Of a stretch of 33,573 bases of DNA, positions 6,364 to 14,790 are shown in pieces. The first letter of the stretch is position 1, and each line of letters opens with the position of its first letter. Under the pieces are notes generated by a model. The model had not been told where the DNA came from, made no database searches, and saw only the letters and a program-made list of their open reading frames with translations. The translations under genes and the position numbers were made by a program. The stretch spans positions 1 to 33,573 of the forward strand of contig CASFPB010000004.1 in the NCBI GenBank assembly GCA_949296605.1, given 5' to 3'. The stretch is from an uncultured bacterium. Its GTDB lineage: Bacteria; Bacillota_I; Bacilli_A; RF39; UBA660.

Positions 6364-7512
6364 ATGTTTAGAAAAAATAAAATAGATACTGAGGGCTTAA
6401 ATGAAGTAATATATTTAGTTAAAAATATATTGAAAGTTCTTTTTATAGCTTTAATTATTAGTATAGGTTTAATTGGAGTAATTCTTTTTAGAGAGCTTGG
6501 AGTATTTAGATTTATTGGTAATGTTTTAAATGTTTTATCTCCATTATTTATTGGATTTATAATAGCCTGGTTATTTTCACCATTAGTTGATAAATTAACT
6601 AAAAAAGGATTACCTAGAATTGTATCATCACTTATCGTTTACGTAATATTTATATTATTTTTAGTTATATTTTTTAGAATATTTATTCCTATAATTTATA
6701 CAGAATTTAATGAATTAATAAAAACATTACCAGGTATTTTAGAAGATATAACAGATTTTATAAATAATATATTTTCAAAAATTGAAATAAATAATTCAAA
6801 CATGGAAAGTATAAAAGAAGGCATTTTAAAAGCTGTAAATGATTATGGTAATGACATATCAAAAAGTATTCCTACAACAATTGTTAATATTATGAGCAGT
6901 TTATTTAGTGGTTTAGGTAGTGTATTTTTTGGACTTATTATTGGCTTATATATGTTATTTGATTTTGACAATGTGTCTATTTTATTTTTAAGGCTGATTC
7001 CTAAAAAGCATCAAATTGAAATAGGGGGGTTATTAGATAATATTGGTATTGAAGTTAGAAAGTGTGTTAATGGCACATTATTAGTTGCTTGTATGGTGTT
7101 TGTATGTGATACTATTGGTTTTTCAATAGTAGGATTAAAATCAGCATTATTATTCGGTTTATTTTGTGGTATTACCGATTTAATTCCTTATATTGGTCCA
7201 TATATTGGAACGGCGGTAGCAACAATAGTAGGTTTAACCCAAAGCCCACTAATAGGTATTGGGATCTTAATTATTGCCATTATTGTTCAATTAGTAGAAA
7301 GCTATGTTTTACAACCAATAGTTATGAGTAAAGCTACAAAATTACATCCAGTAACTATTATTTGTAGTCTTTTAATATTTGGTCACTTTTTTGGAATTAT
7401 TGGCATGATTTTAGCAACACCTTTAATGTCAATATTTAAAGTTATATGGAAATTTAGTGTTGATAAATATAGAAAATATGAAGAAAAACAAAGAAAATTA
7501 ATTGAAGAATAA
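6364..7512 (+). CDS. AI-2E family permease (YrrI/YtvI-like)
   Basis: Integral membrane protein of 382 aa from the AI-2 exporter/PerM family. The pattern is typical: two N-terminal helices (about 18-70, with LSPLFIGFIIAWLFSPLVD), a third near 88-110, a soluble amphipathic region, then a C-terminal helical bundle. The C-terminus has the family signatures ITDLIPYIGPYIG, VESYVLQPIVMSK and IIGMILATPL. The transported substrate is unknown; members act in autoinducer export, Na+/H+ antiport or other roles. GAGGAG precedes the ATG. In Bacillus the homologous yrrI sits just before alaS, and the same order is kept here, separated by the T-box. Confidence 0.9.
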   Translation: MFRKNKIDTEGLNEVIYLVKNILKVLFIALIISIGLIGVILFRELGVFRFIGNVLNVLSPLFIGFIIAWLFSPLVDKLTKKGLPRIVSSLIVYVIFILFLVIFFRIFIPIIYTEFNELIKTLPGILEDITDFINNIFSKIEINNSNMESIKEGILKAVNDYGNDISKSIPTTIVNIMSSLFSGLGSVFFGLIIGLYMLFDFDNVSILFLRLIPKKHQIEIGGLLDNIGIEVRKCVNGTLLVACMVFVCDTIGFSIVGLKSALLFGLFCGITDLIPYIGPYIGTAVATIVGLTQSPLIGIGILIIAIIVQLVESYVLQPIVMSKATKLHPVTIICSLLIFGHFFGIIGMILATPLMSIFKVIWKFSVDKYRKYEEKQRKLIEE

Positions 7513-7530
7513 TTAATTATATGTTATATT
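7502..7530 (+). promoter_or_regulatory. Promoter of the alanine T-box transcript
   Basis: TTGAAG (7502-7507), 17-nt spacer ending in TGT (extended -10), TATATT (7525-7530). It overlaps the end of the permease gene. Confidence 0.6.
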
Positions 7531-7536
7531 TAGTTT

Positions 7537-7732
7537 GTAATCGCATGAAAAAAGAATTTAAATATTTGTATTTTTAAAGAGAGTTAGTGTTTGGTGGGAA
7601 CTAATAAAAAGAATATTTAATGCTACTTTTGGAGATTAATCGTTAATCGCGTTAAGATAATTAAGTTAATAAAAGGATGGTACCGTGCAATTGCACTCCT
7701 TGTTACCATTCTTATTTTTTTTAAAAGGAGGA
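7537..7732 (+). promoter_or_regulatory. T-box leader, alanine specificity
   Basis: tRNA-sensing riboswitch. AGAGAG at 7578-7583 is the Stem I AG-bulge element. GCT followed by A at 7622-7624 lies where the specifier codon is expected and reads alanine. The T-box core AGGATGGTACCGTG is at 7674-7687. AAGGATGGTA (7673-7682) can pair with TACCATTCTT (7703-7712) before a T run, forming the terminator. Uncharged tRNA-Ala should favour antitermination and switch on the kinase-like gene and alaS. Confidence 0.9.
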
Positions 7733-7737
7733 AAAAA

Positions 7738-8280
7738 ATGAAAATATTTGTTGTTGGGGGAAAAAGCGGTAGTGGTAAAGGTGAAGTTGCTAAAATGATT
7801 GAAGAGTTTTATATTTATAAGTTAAAAAAATGTGCAGTAACTGAATTTAGTAAATATTTAAAATTATTTGCTAAAGAACTAACAGATTGGGATGGTGTAA
7901 GTCAAAAAAAACCACGTGATTTTTTACAACAATTTGGATCTAAAATAAGAGAGTATGATAAGTATTTTTTTACTAAAAGAATGATTGAAGATGTAAATAT
8001 ATATGAACTTGCAGGAATTGAAGTTTTAATTATAGCTGATGCTAGAATGCCAGAAGAAATTGAAGAATTAAAAGAAAATTATGATGAAGTTTATAGTATT
8101 TATGTAGTAAATCAATTTGCTCAAAGCAAGTTGACAATAGAACAACAAGCTCATATTACTGAAAATGCTTTGGAAAATTATAATGAATTTGATTGGACAA
8201 TTGCTAATGATAATTTAGAACAATTGAAAAATAAAGTATTTAAAATCTTGGAGGAAGTAGAAAATGAAAAAACTAACTAG
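7738..8280 (+). CDS. P-loop kinase, deoxynucleoside monophosphate kinase-like
   Basis: Cytosolic 180-aa P-loop protein. Walker A is GGKSGSGKG near residues 7-15. A segment YLKLFAKELTDWDG follows, then KPRDFLQQFGSKIRE and ADARMPEEIE. The C-terminal ITENALENYNEFDWTIAND resembles phage-type dNMP kinases and dephospho-CoA kinase-like proteins. The substrate is not certain. AGGAGG precedes the ATG. It is the first gene after the alanine T-box and overlaps alaS by 17 nt, so translation is likely coupled and its synthesis should rise when alanyl-tRNA is short. Why a nucleotide kinase shares this control is unclear. Confidence 0.65.
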   Translation: MKIFVVGGKSGSGKGEVAKMIEEFYIYKLKKCAVTEFSKYLKLFAKELTDWDGVSQKKPRDFLQQFGSKIREYDKYFFTKRMIEDVNIYELAGIEVLIIADARMPEEIEELKENYDEVYSIYVVNQFAQSKLTIEQQAHITENALENYNEFDWTIANDNLEQLKNKVFKILEEVENEKTN

Positions 8281-10051
8281 TAAGGAACTCAGAAATTTTT
8301 ATTTAGATTTTTTTAAAAAACACAATCATAAAATTATTCCATCAGCATCAATTGTTCCTGAAAATGATCCAACAGTTCTTTTTACAACAGCTGGTATGCA
8401 TCCTTTGGTTCCATATTTACTGGGTGAAAATCATCCAGAGGGAAAAAGACTTTGTGATGTTCAAAAATGTATAAGAACTAGCGATATTGATGAAGTTGGT
8501 GATAGCTCTCATTTAACATTTTTTGAAATGTTAGGTAATTGGTCTTTGGGTGATTATTTTAAAAAAGATGCAATAGAAATGAGTTATGAATTTTTAACTA
8601 GTCCAGAATATTTAAATATTCCTAAAGAAAAATTGTATTTTACTTGTTTTGCTGGAGATGATAATACCCCAAAAGATGAAGAAACTTATAATATATGGCG
8701 TAGTTTAGGAGTAAGTGAAGATCATTTATTTTATTTACCTAAGGAAAATAACTTTTGGATTTTAGGAAGTGGAATAGGTCCTTGTGGACCAGATACCGAA
8801 ATGTTTTATGATACAGGTAAAGCAAAATGTTGTGAAGATTGTAATCCAGCATGTGATTGTGGTAAATATTTAGAAATTTGGAATGATGTATTTATGGAAT
8901 ATTACCGTGATGAAAAAGGCAATTTAACTAATTTAAAACAACAAAATGTAGATACTGGAATGGGACTAGAAAGAACACTTACAGTATTAAATGGCTATGA
9001 TTCAGTATATGATATTGATATATTTGAAAATTTAAAGAAAAAGTTAGAAGAATTATCTAATAAAAGTTATGAAGATAATAAACAAAGTTTTAGAATAATA
9101 ATGGATCATGTTAGAACAGCAACATTTATTCTGGGAGATAGCCATGGCATAGTTCCATCAAATGTTGGAGCAGGATATGTTTTACGTCGTCTTATAAGAA
9201 GAGCAATTAGACATTTAAGAAAACTTGATTTATATGAAGATTCTCTTTTAAAATTATCTGAAATTGTCATAAATGATTATAAAGAAGTTTATGAAGAACT
9301 TGAAATAAATAAAAAATTTATTATGGATGAACTTGAAAAAGAAGGAATTAAATTTGGTAAAACTTTAAAAGATGGTGAAAGATTGTTTTATAAAGTAATA
9401 AAACATTTAGATAGCGATACAATAAGTGGAGAAGATGCATTTAAGTTATTTGATACATTTGGTTTTCCTTTAGAAATGACTGAAGAATTAGCAAAAGAAA
9501 ATAATTTGAAAGTTGATATAAAAGGTTTTAAAGAAAAATTTAAGGAACATCAAGAAAAATCTAGAACAATAGATGCTGGTTCATTTAAAGGTGGACTTGC
9601 AGATAGTTCTTATGAATCTACTAAATATCATACACTTGCTCATATAATGCTTGCTTCACTTCAAAAAATGTTTGGTGATGATATTATTCAAAAAGGATGT
9701 AACATAACAAGTGAGAGAATCAGATTTGACTTTAATTTAGATCATAAAATGACTGATGAAGAAAAAGAAACTTTAACTAAAATGGTTAATTCAGTTATTA
9801 ATGATGGTATTCCTGTAATATTAGAAGAAATGAGTTATGAGGATGCTAAGAAAAGCGGTGCTCATGGAACATTTGAAAATAAATATGGTAGTATTGTAAA
9901 AGTATATTCTATTGGAGATTATTCAAAAGAAATTTGTGGCGGACCACATGTAAAAAATACTAATGAGCTTGGTAAATTTAAAATAGTTAAAGAAGAAAGT
10001 TCATCAGCAGGAGTTAGAAGAATAAAAGGAGTACTAGAAAATAAATTTTAG
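8264..10051 (+). CDS. alaS: Alanyl-tRNA synthetase, short form without C-Ala domain
   Basis: Class II synthetase charging tRNA-Ala. The N-terminal catalytic core is complete: TTAGMHPLVPYLLGE, KCIRTSDIDEVGDSSHLTFFEMLGNWSLGDYF and GLERTLTVLNGYDSVYD, followed by the helical tRNA-binding region with RRLIRRAIRHLR. The editing domain is present, with the zinc/active-site set His456, His460, Cys558 and His562. The protein stops after about 595 residues, whereas most bacterial AlaRS reach about 870; the missing part is the C-terminal DHHA1/C-Ala region that helps tRNA binding and dimerisation. A four-Cys insertion (CCEDCNPACDC) sits near residue 190. GGAGG precedes the ATG. Comparable short AlaRS forms are known in reduced bacteria. 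Confidence 0.92.
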   Translation: MKKLTSKELRNFYLDFFKKHNHKIIPSASIVPENDPTVLFTTAGMHPLVPYLLGENHPEGKRLCDVQKCIRTSDIDEVGDSSHLTFFEMLGNWSLGDYFKKDAIEMSYEFLTSPEYLNIPKEKLYFTCFAGDDNTPKDEETYNIWRSLGVSEDHLFYLPKENNFWILGSGIGPCGPDTEMFYDTGKAKCCEDCNPACDCGKYLEIWNDVFMEYYRDEKGNLTNLKQQNVDTGMGLERTLTVLNGYDSVYDIDIFENLKKKLEELSNKSYEDNKQSFRIIMDHVRTATFILGDSHGIVPSNVGAGYVLRRLIRRAIRHLRKLDLYEDSLLKLSEIVINDYKEVYEELEINKKFIMDELEKEGIKFGKTLKDGERLFYKVIKHLDSDTISGEDAFKLFDTFGFPLEMTEELAKENNLKVDIKGFKEKFKEHQEKSRTIDAGSFKGGLADSSYESTKYHTLAHIMLASLQKMFGDDIIQKGCNITSERIRFDFNLDHKMTDEEKETLTKMVNSVINDGIPVILEEMSYEDAKKSGAHGTFENKYGSIVKVYSIGDYSKEICGGPHVKNTNELGKFKIVKEESSSAGVRRIKGVLENKF

Positions 10052-10060
10052 TACTTTTTA
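10030..10060 (+). terminator. Terminator of alaS
   Basis: AGTACTA (10030-10036) pairs with TAGTACT (10049-10055), with extra A-T pairs inside, then T5. It overlaps the alaS stop. Confidence 0.75.
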
Positions 10061-10061
10061 T

Positions 10062-10090
10062 TTGACATACATAAAAATGGCTTTTATAAT
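10062..10090 (+). promoter_or_regulatory. Promoter of the AMP-forming ligase gene
   Basis: TTGACA (10062-10067), 17-nt spacer, TATAAT (10085-10090): perfect consensus sigma-A. Confidence 0.85.
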
Positions 10091-10130
10091 AAAAATGTAG
10101 GCAATATGTCTAAAAAATGGGGAGGATTAT

Positions 10131-11966
10131 ATGACAAAATTTTCACAAATTTATGATGGAATCATAGATAAAACAAAAAATGGAAAAGAAATTCCAATTA
10201 TAGATAAAAATGGGGTTAGTGTTCACAAACTTACTATTTTTGAAGATATAGTTTTAAGAAACTTAGATAATTTAGAAACTACTGCACTAGAAATTGTTGG
10301 TAGTGATTCTAAATTAACTTATTTAGAGTTTTTTAAAGAAGTGGAAAAATATATTAGCGCATTTAAAAATATGGGATTAAAAGAAAATGATGTTGTAAGT
10401 CTTTGTTTACCTGTAGGATTTGAATTTATATGTGCTTATTTTGCACTTACAACACTGGGAATAGCAGTGAATGCTTTAAATATTATGTTTTTACTCAATG
10501 AAGGTATAGAACCTTATGTATCGAAAAGAAATTCTAATACACTAATATGTGATGAAAAATATTTAAAAATATTATGTAATTATAATGCTTTTAATGATGC
10601 AGATTTAAAAACACTAATCGTTTCTGGTGATGCAACATACACACATCATAAAGACAGCGATAAATTCATAATGCCAGTTGGAATAAAAAATACTGAAATT
10701 ATGTCATTTAAGGACTTTTTAGCAAATGCACATGAAAATGAAAAAATTATTCCTGTAAATTATAATGAGAATAGAATATCAACATTAAACTATACGAGTG
10801 GAACAACTGGAAGGCCAAAATGCATGGGACATTCTGATTTAGCGCCATTATTTTTAGTAGCTGCACACGATACTATAAAAAGAGATGAAAAAAGAAAAGA
10901 TAGAACATTAGTTACAATACCACTACAACATCCAACTGGTTTGTTTTATTCTATGGTTTTTCAAATGGCTCAAGGAAAAACTTTGGTACTTGAGCCAAGA
11001 TATGATAAAAAATTATTTTCTCAAGATATTAAAAAATACGAAATTAATCATGCCGTTCAAGCTAAACCTTTTTATGCACAACTTATTCAAGATAAATCTG
11101 ATGGAAAATTAAAACCAGGAGATTTTGAATTATTTAAAAATGCTTATAGCGGTGGTGAAGGTATACCTTTATCAGTATGTAAGGAAATAAATGACACTTT
11201 AGCTTTTGCTGGCAGTCCAAACCCATTTTTATACCTAGGATATGGACGTAGTGAAGAAGGATCTTTAACAATAACTCCTTATAATTTGGACGGAAGATGC
11301 AATAGTAATGGTGTTCCATTACCGGGAATAAAAGCCAAATTAGTTGAAGCAGGAACATTAAAAGATATTCCTCAAATTTCAGGTGCACAAGGAGAAATAT
11401 TAGTCAGTAGTCCAGTGCAACCTATAAATAATTGTTATTTAGATGATTATAATAAGGAAGGAAAAAGTGATGGTTCTATTATTGATTCCGAAGGAAAAAG
11501 GTGGGCTAGAGCTCAAGATATTGCAACATTAGTAGAGTTACCAGATGGTTCTTTATCAATTATGGTATTAGGTCGAGCAAAAGATTCTGCATTAAAGAAT
11601 GGTAAAACATATTATTTATTTAATTTAAAAGAAAAGATAAACGCGTTGCCAGAAGTTCAAGAATGTGAAGTATTGTCAATACCAAATAATGGTAATGATT
11701 ATATTACTGTACATATAGTTTTAAAAGAATATGCAAAAAATCAAAAAGAAAGTGTTATTAGAAAAATAAATGCAATGGCTGAAGAAGTTGATGCTATTAA
11801 GTATTATGATGTATTTGGAATTAATGCTACAAGTGGAAAATGTGATAGAGAAGCAATGGCAGAGGATTTAAATGATTACTATTTAGCTAGTGAAGATGAT
11901 GGAACAAAAGTAGACTTTGTAAAAGAAAATGATTTAATATTGAAAAGAATTAAAAAAAACAATTAA
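10131..11966 (+). CDS. AMP-forming acyl-CoA synthetase / ligase
   Basis: ANL-superfamily adenylating enzyme of 611 aa, expected to activate a carboxylate as acyl-AMP and usually transfer it to CoA. The phosphate-binding loop YTSGTTGRPK lies at 221-230. The A5-like YLGYGRSEEG is near 365, ARAQDIA near 465 corresponds to the hinge Asp motif, and ATSGKCDRE near 567 holds the likely catalytic Lys. The N-terminus has a long extension before the first conserved block. There is no membrane segment. GGGGAGG precedes the ATG. The acid substrate cannot be read from sequence. It has its own consensus promoter and terminator, so it is a single-gene unit upstream of the kinase genes. Confidence 0.82.
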   Translation: MTKFSQIYDGIIDKTKNGKEIPIIDKNGVSVHKLTIFEDIVLRNLDNLETTALEIVGSDSKLTYLEFFKEVEKYISAFKNMGLKENDVVSLCLPVGFEFICAYFALTTLGIAVNALNIMFLLNEGIEPYVSKRNSNTLICDEKYLKILCNYNAFNDADLKTLIVSGDATYTHHKDSDKFIMPVGIKNTEIMSFKDFLANAHENEKIIPVNYNENRISTLNYTSGTTGRPKCMGHSDLAPLFLVAAHDTIKRDEKRKDRTLVTIPLQHPTGLFYSMVFQMAQGKTLVLEPRYDKKLFSQDIKKYEINHAVQAKPFYAQLIQDKSDGKLKPGDFELFKNAYSGGEGIPLSVCKEINDTLAFAGSPNPFLYLGYGRSEEGSLTITPYNLDGRCNSNGVPLPGIKAKLVEAGTLKDIPQISGAQGEILVSSPVQPINNCYLDDYNKEGKSDGSIIDSEGKRWARAQDIATLVELPDGSLSIMVLGRAKDSALKNGKTYYLFNLKEKINALPEVQECEVLSIPNNGNDYITVHIVLKEYAKNQKESVIRKINAMAEEVDAIKYYDVFGINATSGKCDREAMAEDLNDYYLASEDDGTKVDFVKENDLILKRIKKNN

Positions 11967-11985
11967 TATTTTTTAAAAATAAAAT

Positions 11986-12013
11986 TTGAACTGCATTTTG
12001 TAGTTCAATTTTT
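11986..12013 (+). terminator. Terminator of the ligase gene
   Basis: TTGAACT (11986-11992) pairs with AGTTCAA (12002-12008), then T5. Confidence 0.75.
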
Positions 12014-12075
12014 AATTTAGGGCAATATTTACAATTAATTTGTAATATGCTATTCTTATAATAGAAGGTGATAAA

Positions 12076-13890
12076 ATGATTATAGGTATGTCATTTATTA
12101 TTTGTACATTCATTTTTACAGTGATGATAGCTATAAATTATTTTGCAAAAAAACATGTTATAACAATCGAAACAAAATTATACAATTATATACTTATTTT
12201 TTCTTTAATTAATTTAATTACAGAGTTAATATTATGTACAAACATAATATTAAGAGTAGAGTTATTATCTTTTTATAATTTACTTGTAAATAAATTTTTT
12301 TTAGTTACGTTATTTACATGGTTTACGTTATTTACTATTTACATTGTGAGTGTATCTAATTTTTTGAAAACAAGCAAGAATAATTATAAAATACTTATTA
12401 TTTATTATTTTATAGTTGCAATATTATTAACATTTTTACCGCTAAAATTAATAAATGAAAAAGGAGTAGCTTATTCAACAGGCTTACCAACTTATCTATT
12501 ATATGGGGTATGTGTTTTTTATTCTGTTCTCTGGTTAGTTATAATTTTAAAAAACAGGAGAAAACTTGGTAAGAAAATAATTCCATTTATTTCATATATA
12601 ATATGTTTTGCTTTGATGTTAATAGCAAGAGTTATCATACCGGGCTTATTGCTAAATTCTTTTTCATCGGCATTTGCAACAATATTAATGTATTTTACTA
12701 TTGAAAATCCTGATTTAAGAATGATAGAACAGTTAAATATAGCAAGAGATAGTGCAGAAAAAGCTAATGCTGCTAAAACTGATTTTTTATCAAATATGTC
12801 TCATGAAATAAGAACTCCGCTTAATGCCATTGTAGGCTTTAGTAATTTGTTATTAGATGATAAAAATATTCCTGATTCATCTAAAGACAGCATAAAAGAT
12901 ATAGTTTTAGCATCAGAAAATTTGCTTGAAATAGTTAATGGTATTTTAGATATATCTAAACTAGAGGCAAATAAATTAGAAATAGTTAATAATGAATATG
13001 ATTTTAATAAATTTACAAATGAATTAATAGTTTTAAGTAAAGGAAGATTAGGAGAAAAGCCAATAGAGTTTAAAACTAATATTGATTCATCTATTCCTAA
13101 GGTATTATATGGTGATGTTCAAAGATTAAAACAAATTTGTATAAATATTTTAACAAACGCAATTAAATATACTAAGGAAGGATGGATAGAATTTAAAATT
13201 AGTTCTGTTCAAAAAGATGAAGTTTGTAGGTTAATAATATCAGTTGAAGATACGGGAATAGGTATAAAAAATGAAAACATTGATAAATTATTTAATAAAT
13301 TTGAAAGAATAGATTTAGAAGAAAACGTTACAATTGAAGGAACTGGTTTAGGTCTAGCAATAACTAAAAAATTAGTTGATTTAATGAATGGAAAAATTGT
13401 AGTTCAAAGTGTGTTTGGTAAAGGATCAAAATTTACAGTTTGTGTTGATCAAAAAATTGTTTCGAATCCTACTATTAAATTAGAAGAAACTAGAAATTTG
13501 ACTCCAGTTATTAATATAATTAATAAAAATGTTTTATTAGTTGATGATAATAAGATAAATTTGAAGGTTGCAGAAAAATTATTAGATAATTATGGAATTA
13601 AAACAGAAAGTGTAGATAATGGTTTTGCTTGTATAGAAAAAATTCAATCTGGAAATAAATATGATTTAATTTTGCTTGATGATATGATGCCTAAAATGAG
13701 TGGAGTTGAAACATTAAAAAAATTAAAAGAAATAAAAGGCTTTAACATTAAAGTAGTTGCGTTAACAGCTAATGCTCTAACTGGTATGAAAGAAAAATAT
13801 TTAAGTGAAGGATTTGATGATTATTTAGCCAAACCTATTAATAAAGATGAGTTAAATAAAGTTATTAATAAATATTTAAACAATGATTAG
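12076..13890 (+). CDS. Hybrid sensor histidine kinase with C-terminal receiver
   Basis: Membrane sensor of 604 aa. Residues 1-210 hold about seven hydrophobic helices with short loops and no evident extracytoplasmic domain, so the signal may be sensed in the membrane. HisKA follows with SNMSHEIRTPLNAI (His243). The ATPase domain has the N box ILTNAIKYTKEG, the G1 box DTGIGI and the G2 box GTGLGLAI. The receiver domain (about 485-602) has LLVDDN, LLDDMMP with the phospho-acceptor Asp, and a KP pair near the end. GAAGGTG precedes the ATG. It lies 9 nt before an HPt-receiver gene, implying a multistep relay His-Asp-His-Asp. The trigger is unknown. Confidence 0.92.
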   Translation: MIIGMSFIICTFIFTVMIAINYFAKKHVITIETKLYNYILIFSLINLITELILCTNIILRVELLSFYNLLVNKFFLVTLFTWFTLFTIYIVSVSNFLKTSKNNYKILIIYYFIVAILLTFLPLKLINEKGVAYSTGLPTYLLYGVCVFYSVLWLVIILKNRRKLGKKIIPFISYIICFALMLIARVIIPGLLLNSFSSAFATILMYFTIENPDLRMIEQLNIARDSAEKANAAKTDFLSNMSHEIRTPLNAIVGFSNLLLDDKNIPDSSKDSIKDIVLASENLLEIVNGILDISKLEANKLEIVNNEYDFNKFTNELIVLSKGRLGEKPIEFKTNIDSSIPKVLYGDVQRLKQICINILTNAIKYTKEGWIEFKISSVQKDEVCRLIISVEDTGIGIKNENIDKLFNKFERIDLEENVTIEGTGLGLAITKKLVDLMNGKIVVQSVFGKGSKFTVCVDQKIVSNPTIKLEETRNLTPVINIINKNVLLVDDNKINLKVAEKLLDNYGIKTESVDNGFACIEKIQSGNKYDLILLDDMMPKMSGVETLKKLKEIKGFNIKVVALTANALTGMKEKYLSEGFDDYLAKPINKDELNKVINKYLNND

Positions 13891-13899
13891 GAGGATATT

Positions 13900-14679
13900 A
13901 TGAAAGATGTAAATATTTTAATTGAAAATGGTGCGAATGTAAAAAAGGCTTTGGAACTATTTGGAGATATGGAAACTTATGATCAAACGTTAGATGTTTT
14001 TTTAAATGATGTTCCCGATAAATTACAAAAAATAAAAAATTGTAAAGAAATCGGAGATATGGCAAACTATGCAATTTTGGTTCATTCTTTAAAAAGTGAT
14101 GCAAGATATTTTGGATTTGAAAATTTAGGAGAAATTGCTTATCAACATGAGATTGAAAGTAAAGCAAACAATTTATTTTATGTAACAGAACATTTCGATG
14201 AATTAATGAATGAAGCTAATAGAGTATTAAATTTAGTAAAAAAATACCTAGGTGTTGGTAATGTAACTGAATCAGCATACAAAAAAGAGGAGTGTCATGA
14301 TAAGGCAATATTAATTGTTGATGATTCAAATTTAATAAGAAATTTTATATTAAAAATATTTAAAGATAGCTTTGAAGTAATTGTAGCAAATGATGGCAAA
14401 GAAGCACTTGATATAATTAATGATGAAAATAAAAATAAAAAAATTAAAGCAATTCTTCTTGATTTAAATATGCCAAATGTTGATGGCTTTGAAGTTTTAG
14501 ACTATTTTAAAAGCAATGATTTATTTAAAAAATTTGCAGTTTCAATAATTACTGGCGTTGATGATAAAGAATCTATTGAAAAAGCATATAAATATCCTAT
14601 TATCGATATTTTATTAAAGCCTTTTAATGAAAGAGATGTAAAAAAAATAGTTGAAAAAACAATTAATCAAACTAATTGA
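13900..14679 (+). CDS. HPt phosphotransfer and receiver protein
   Basis: Cytosolic 259-aa protein with two signalling modules. The N-terminal HPt domain (about 1-115) has VHSLKSDARYFGFENL, with His62 as the phospho-carrier. A receiver domain follows (about 133-257), with VDDSN (140-144), LLDLNMP with acceptor Asp188, Thr218 and LLKPF with Lys240, so all key residues are present. There is no DNA-binding or enzymatic output domain. AGGAGG precedes the ATG, 9 nt after the hybrid kinase gene. It probably receives the phosphate from that kinase. The final output must be a protein interaction or a regulator coded elsewhere. Confidence 0.9.
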   Translation: MKDVNILIENGANVKKALELFGDMETYDQTLDVFLNDVPDKLQKIKNCKEIGDMANYAILVHSLKSDARYFGFENLGEIAYQHEIESKANNLFYVTEHFDELMNEANRVLNLVKKYLGVGNVTESAYKKEECHDKAILIVDDSNLIRNFILKIFKDSFEVIVANDGKEALDIINDENKNKKIKAILLDLNMPNVDGFEVLDYFKSNDLFKKFAVSIITGVDDKESIEKAYKYPIIDILLKPFNERDVKKIVEKTINQTN

Positions 14680-14682
14680 TGG

Positions 14683-14707
14683 CAAGTCAAAAAGGGCTTG
14701 TTTTTTT
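14683..14707 (+). terminator. Terminator of the phosphorelay operon
   Basis: CAAGTC (14683-14688) pairs with GGCTTG (14695-14700), with one wobble, then T7. Confidence 0.75.
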
Positions 14708-14736
14708 ATATAAAAATTTAAAAAGTAAATTATGAG

Positions 14737-14765
14737 TTGGAAAAAATAAAATTTTTTGATAAAAT
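14737..14765 (+). promoter_or_regulatory. Promoter of deoD
   Basis: TTGGAA (14737-14742), 17-nt spacer, TAAAAT (14760-14765). Confidence 0.65.
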
Positions 14766-14790
14766 TATATTGAAAGTATGGTGATAAATT

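Noticed and set aside
11134-11388. Minus-strand open frame inside the AMP-forming ligase gene
   Set aside because: No start signal and no motif; the ligase frame is complete.
12028-12062. Full sigma-A promoter for the histidine kinase gene
   Set aside because: TATAAT at 12057-12062 is good, but the only fair -35 (TTTACA at 12028-12033) is 23 nt away, so no promoter is listed.
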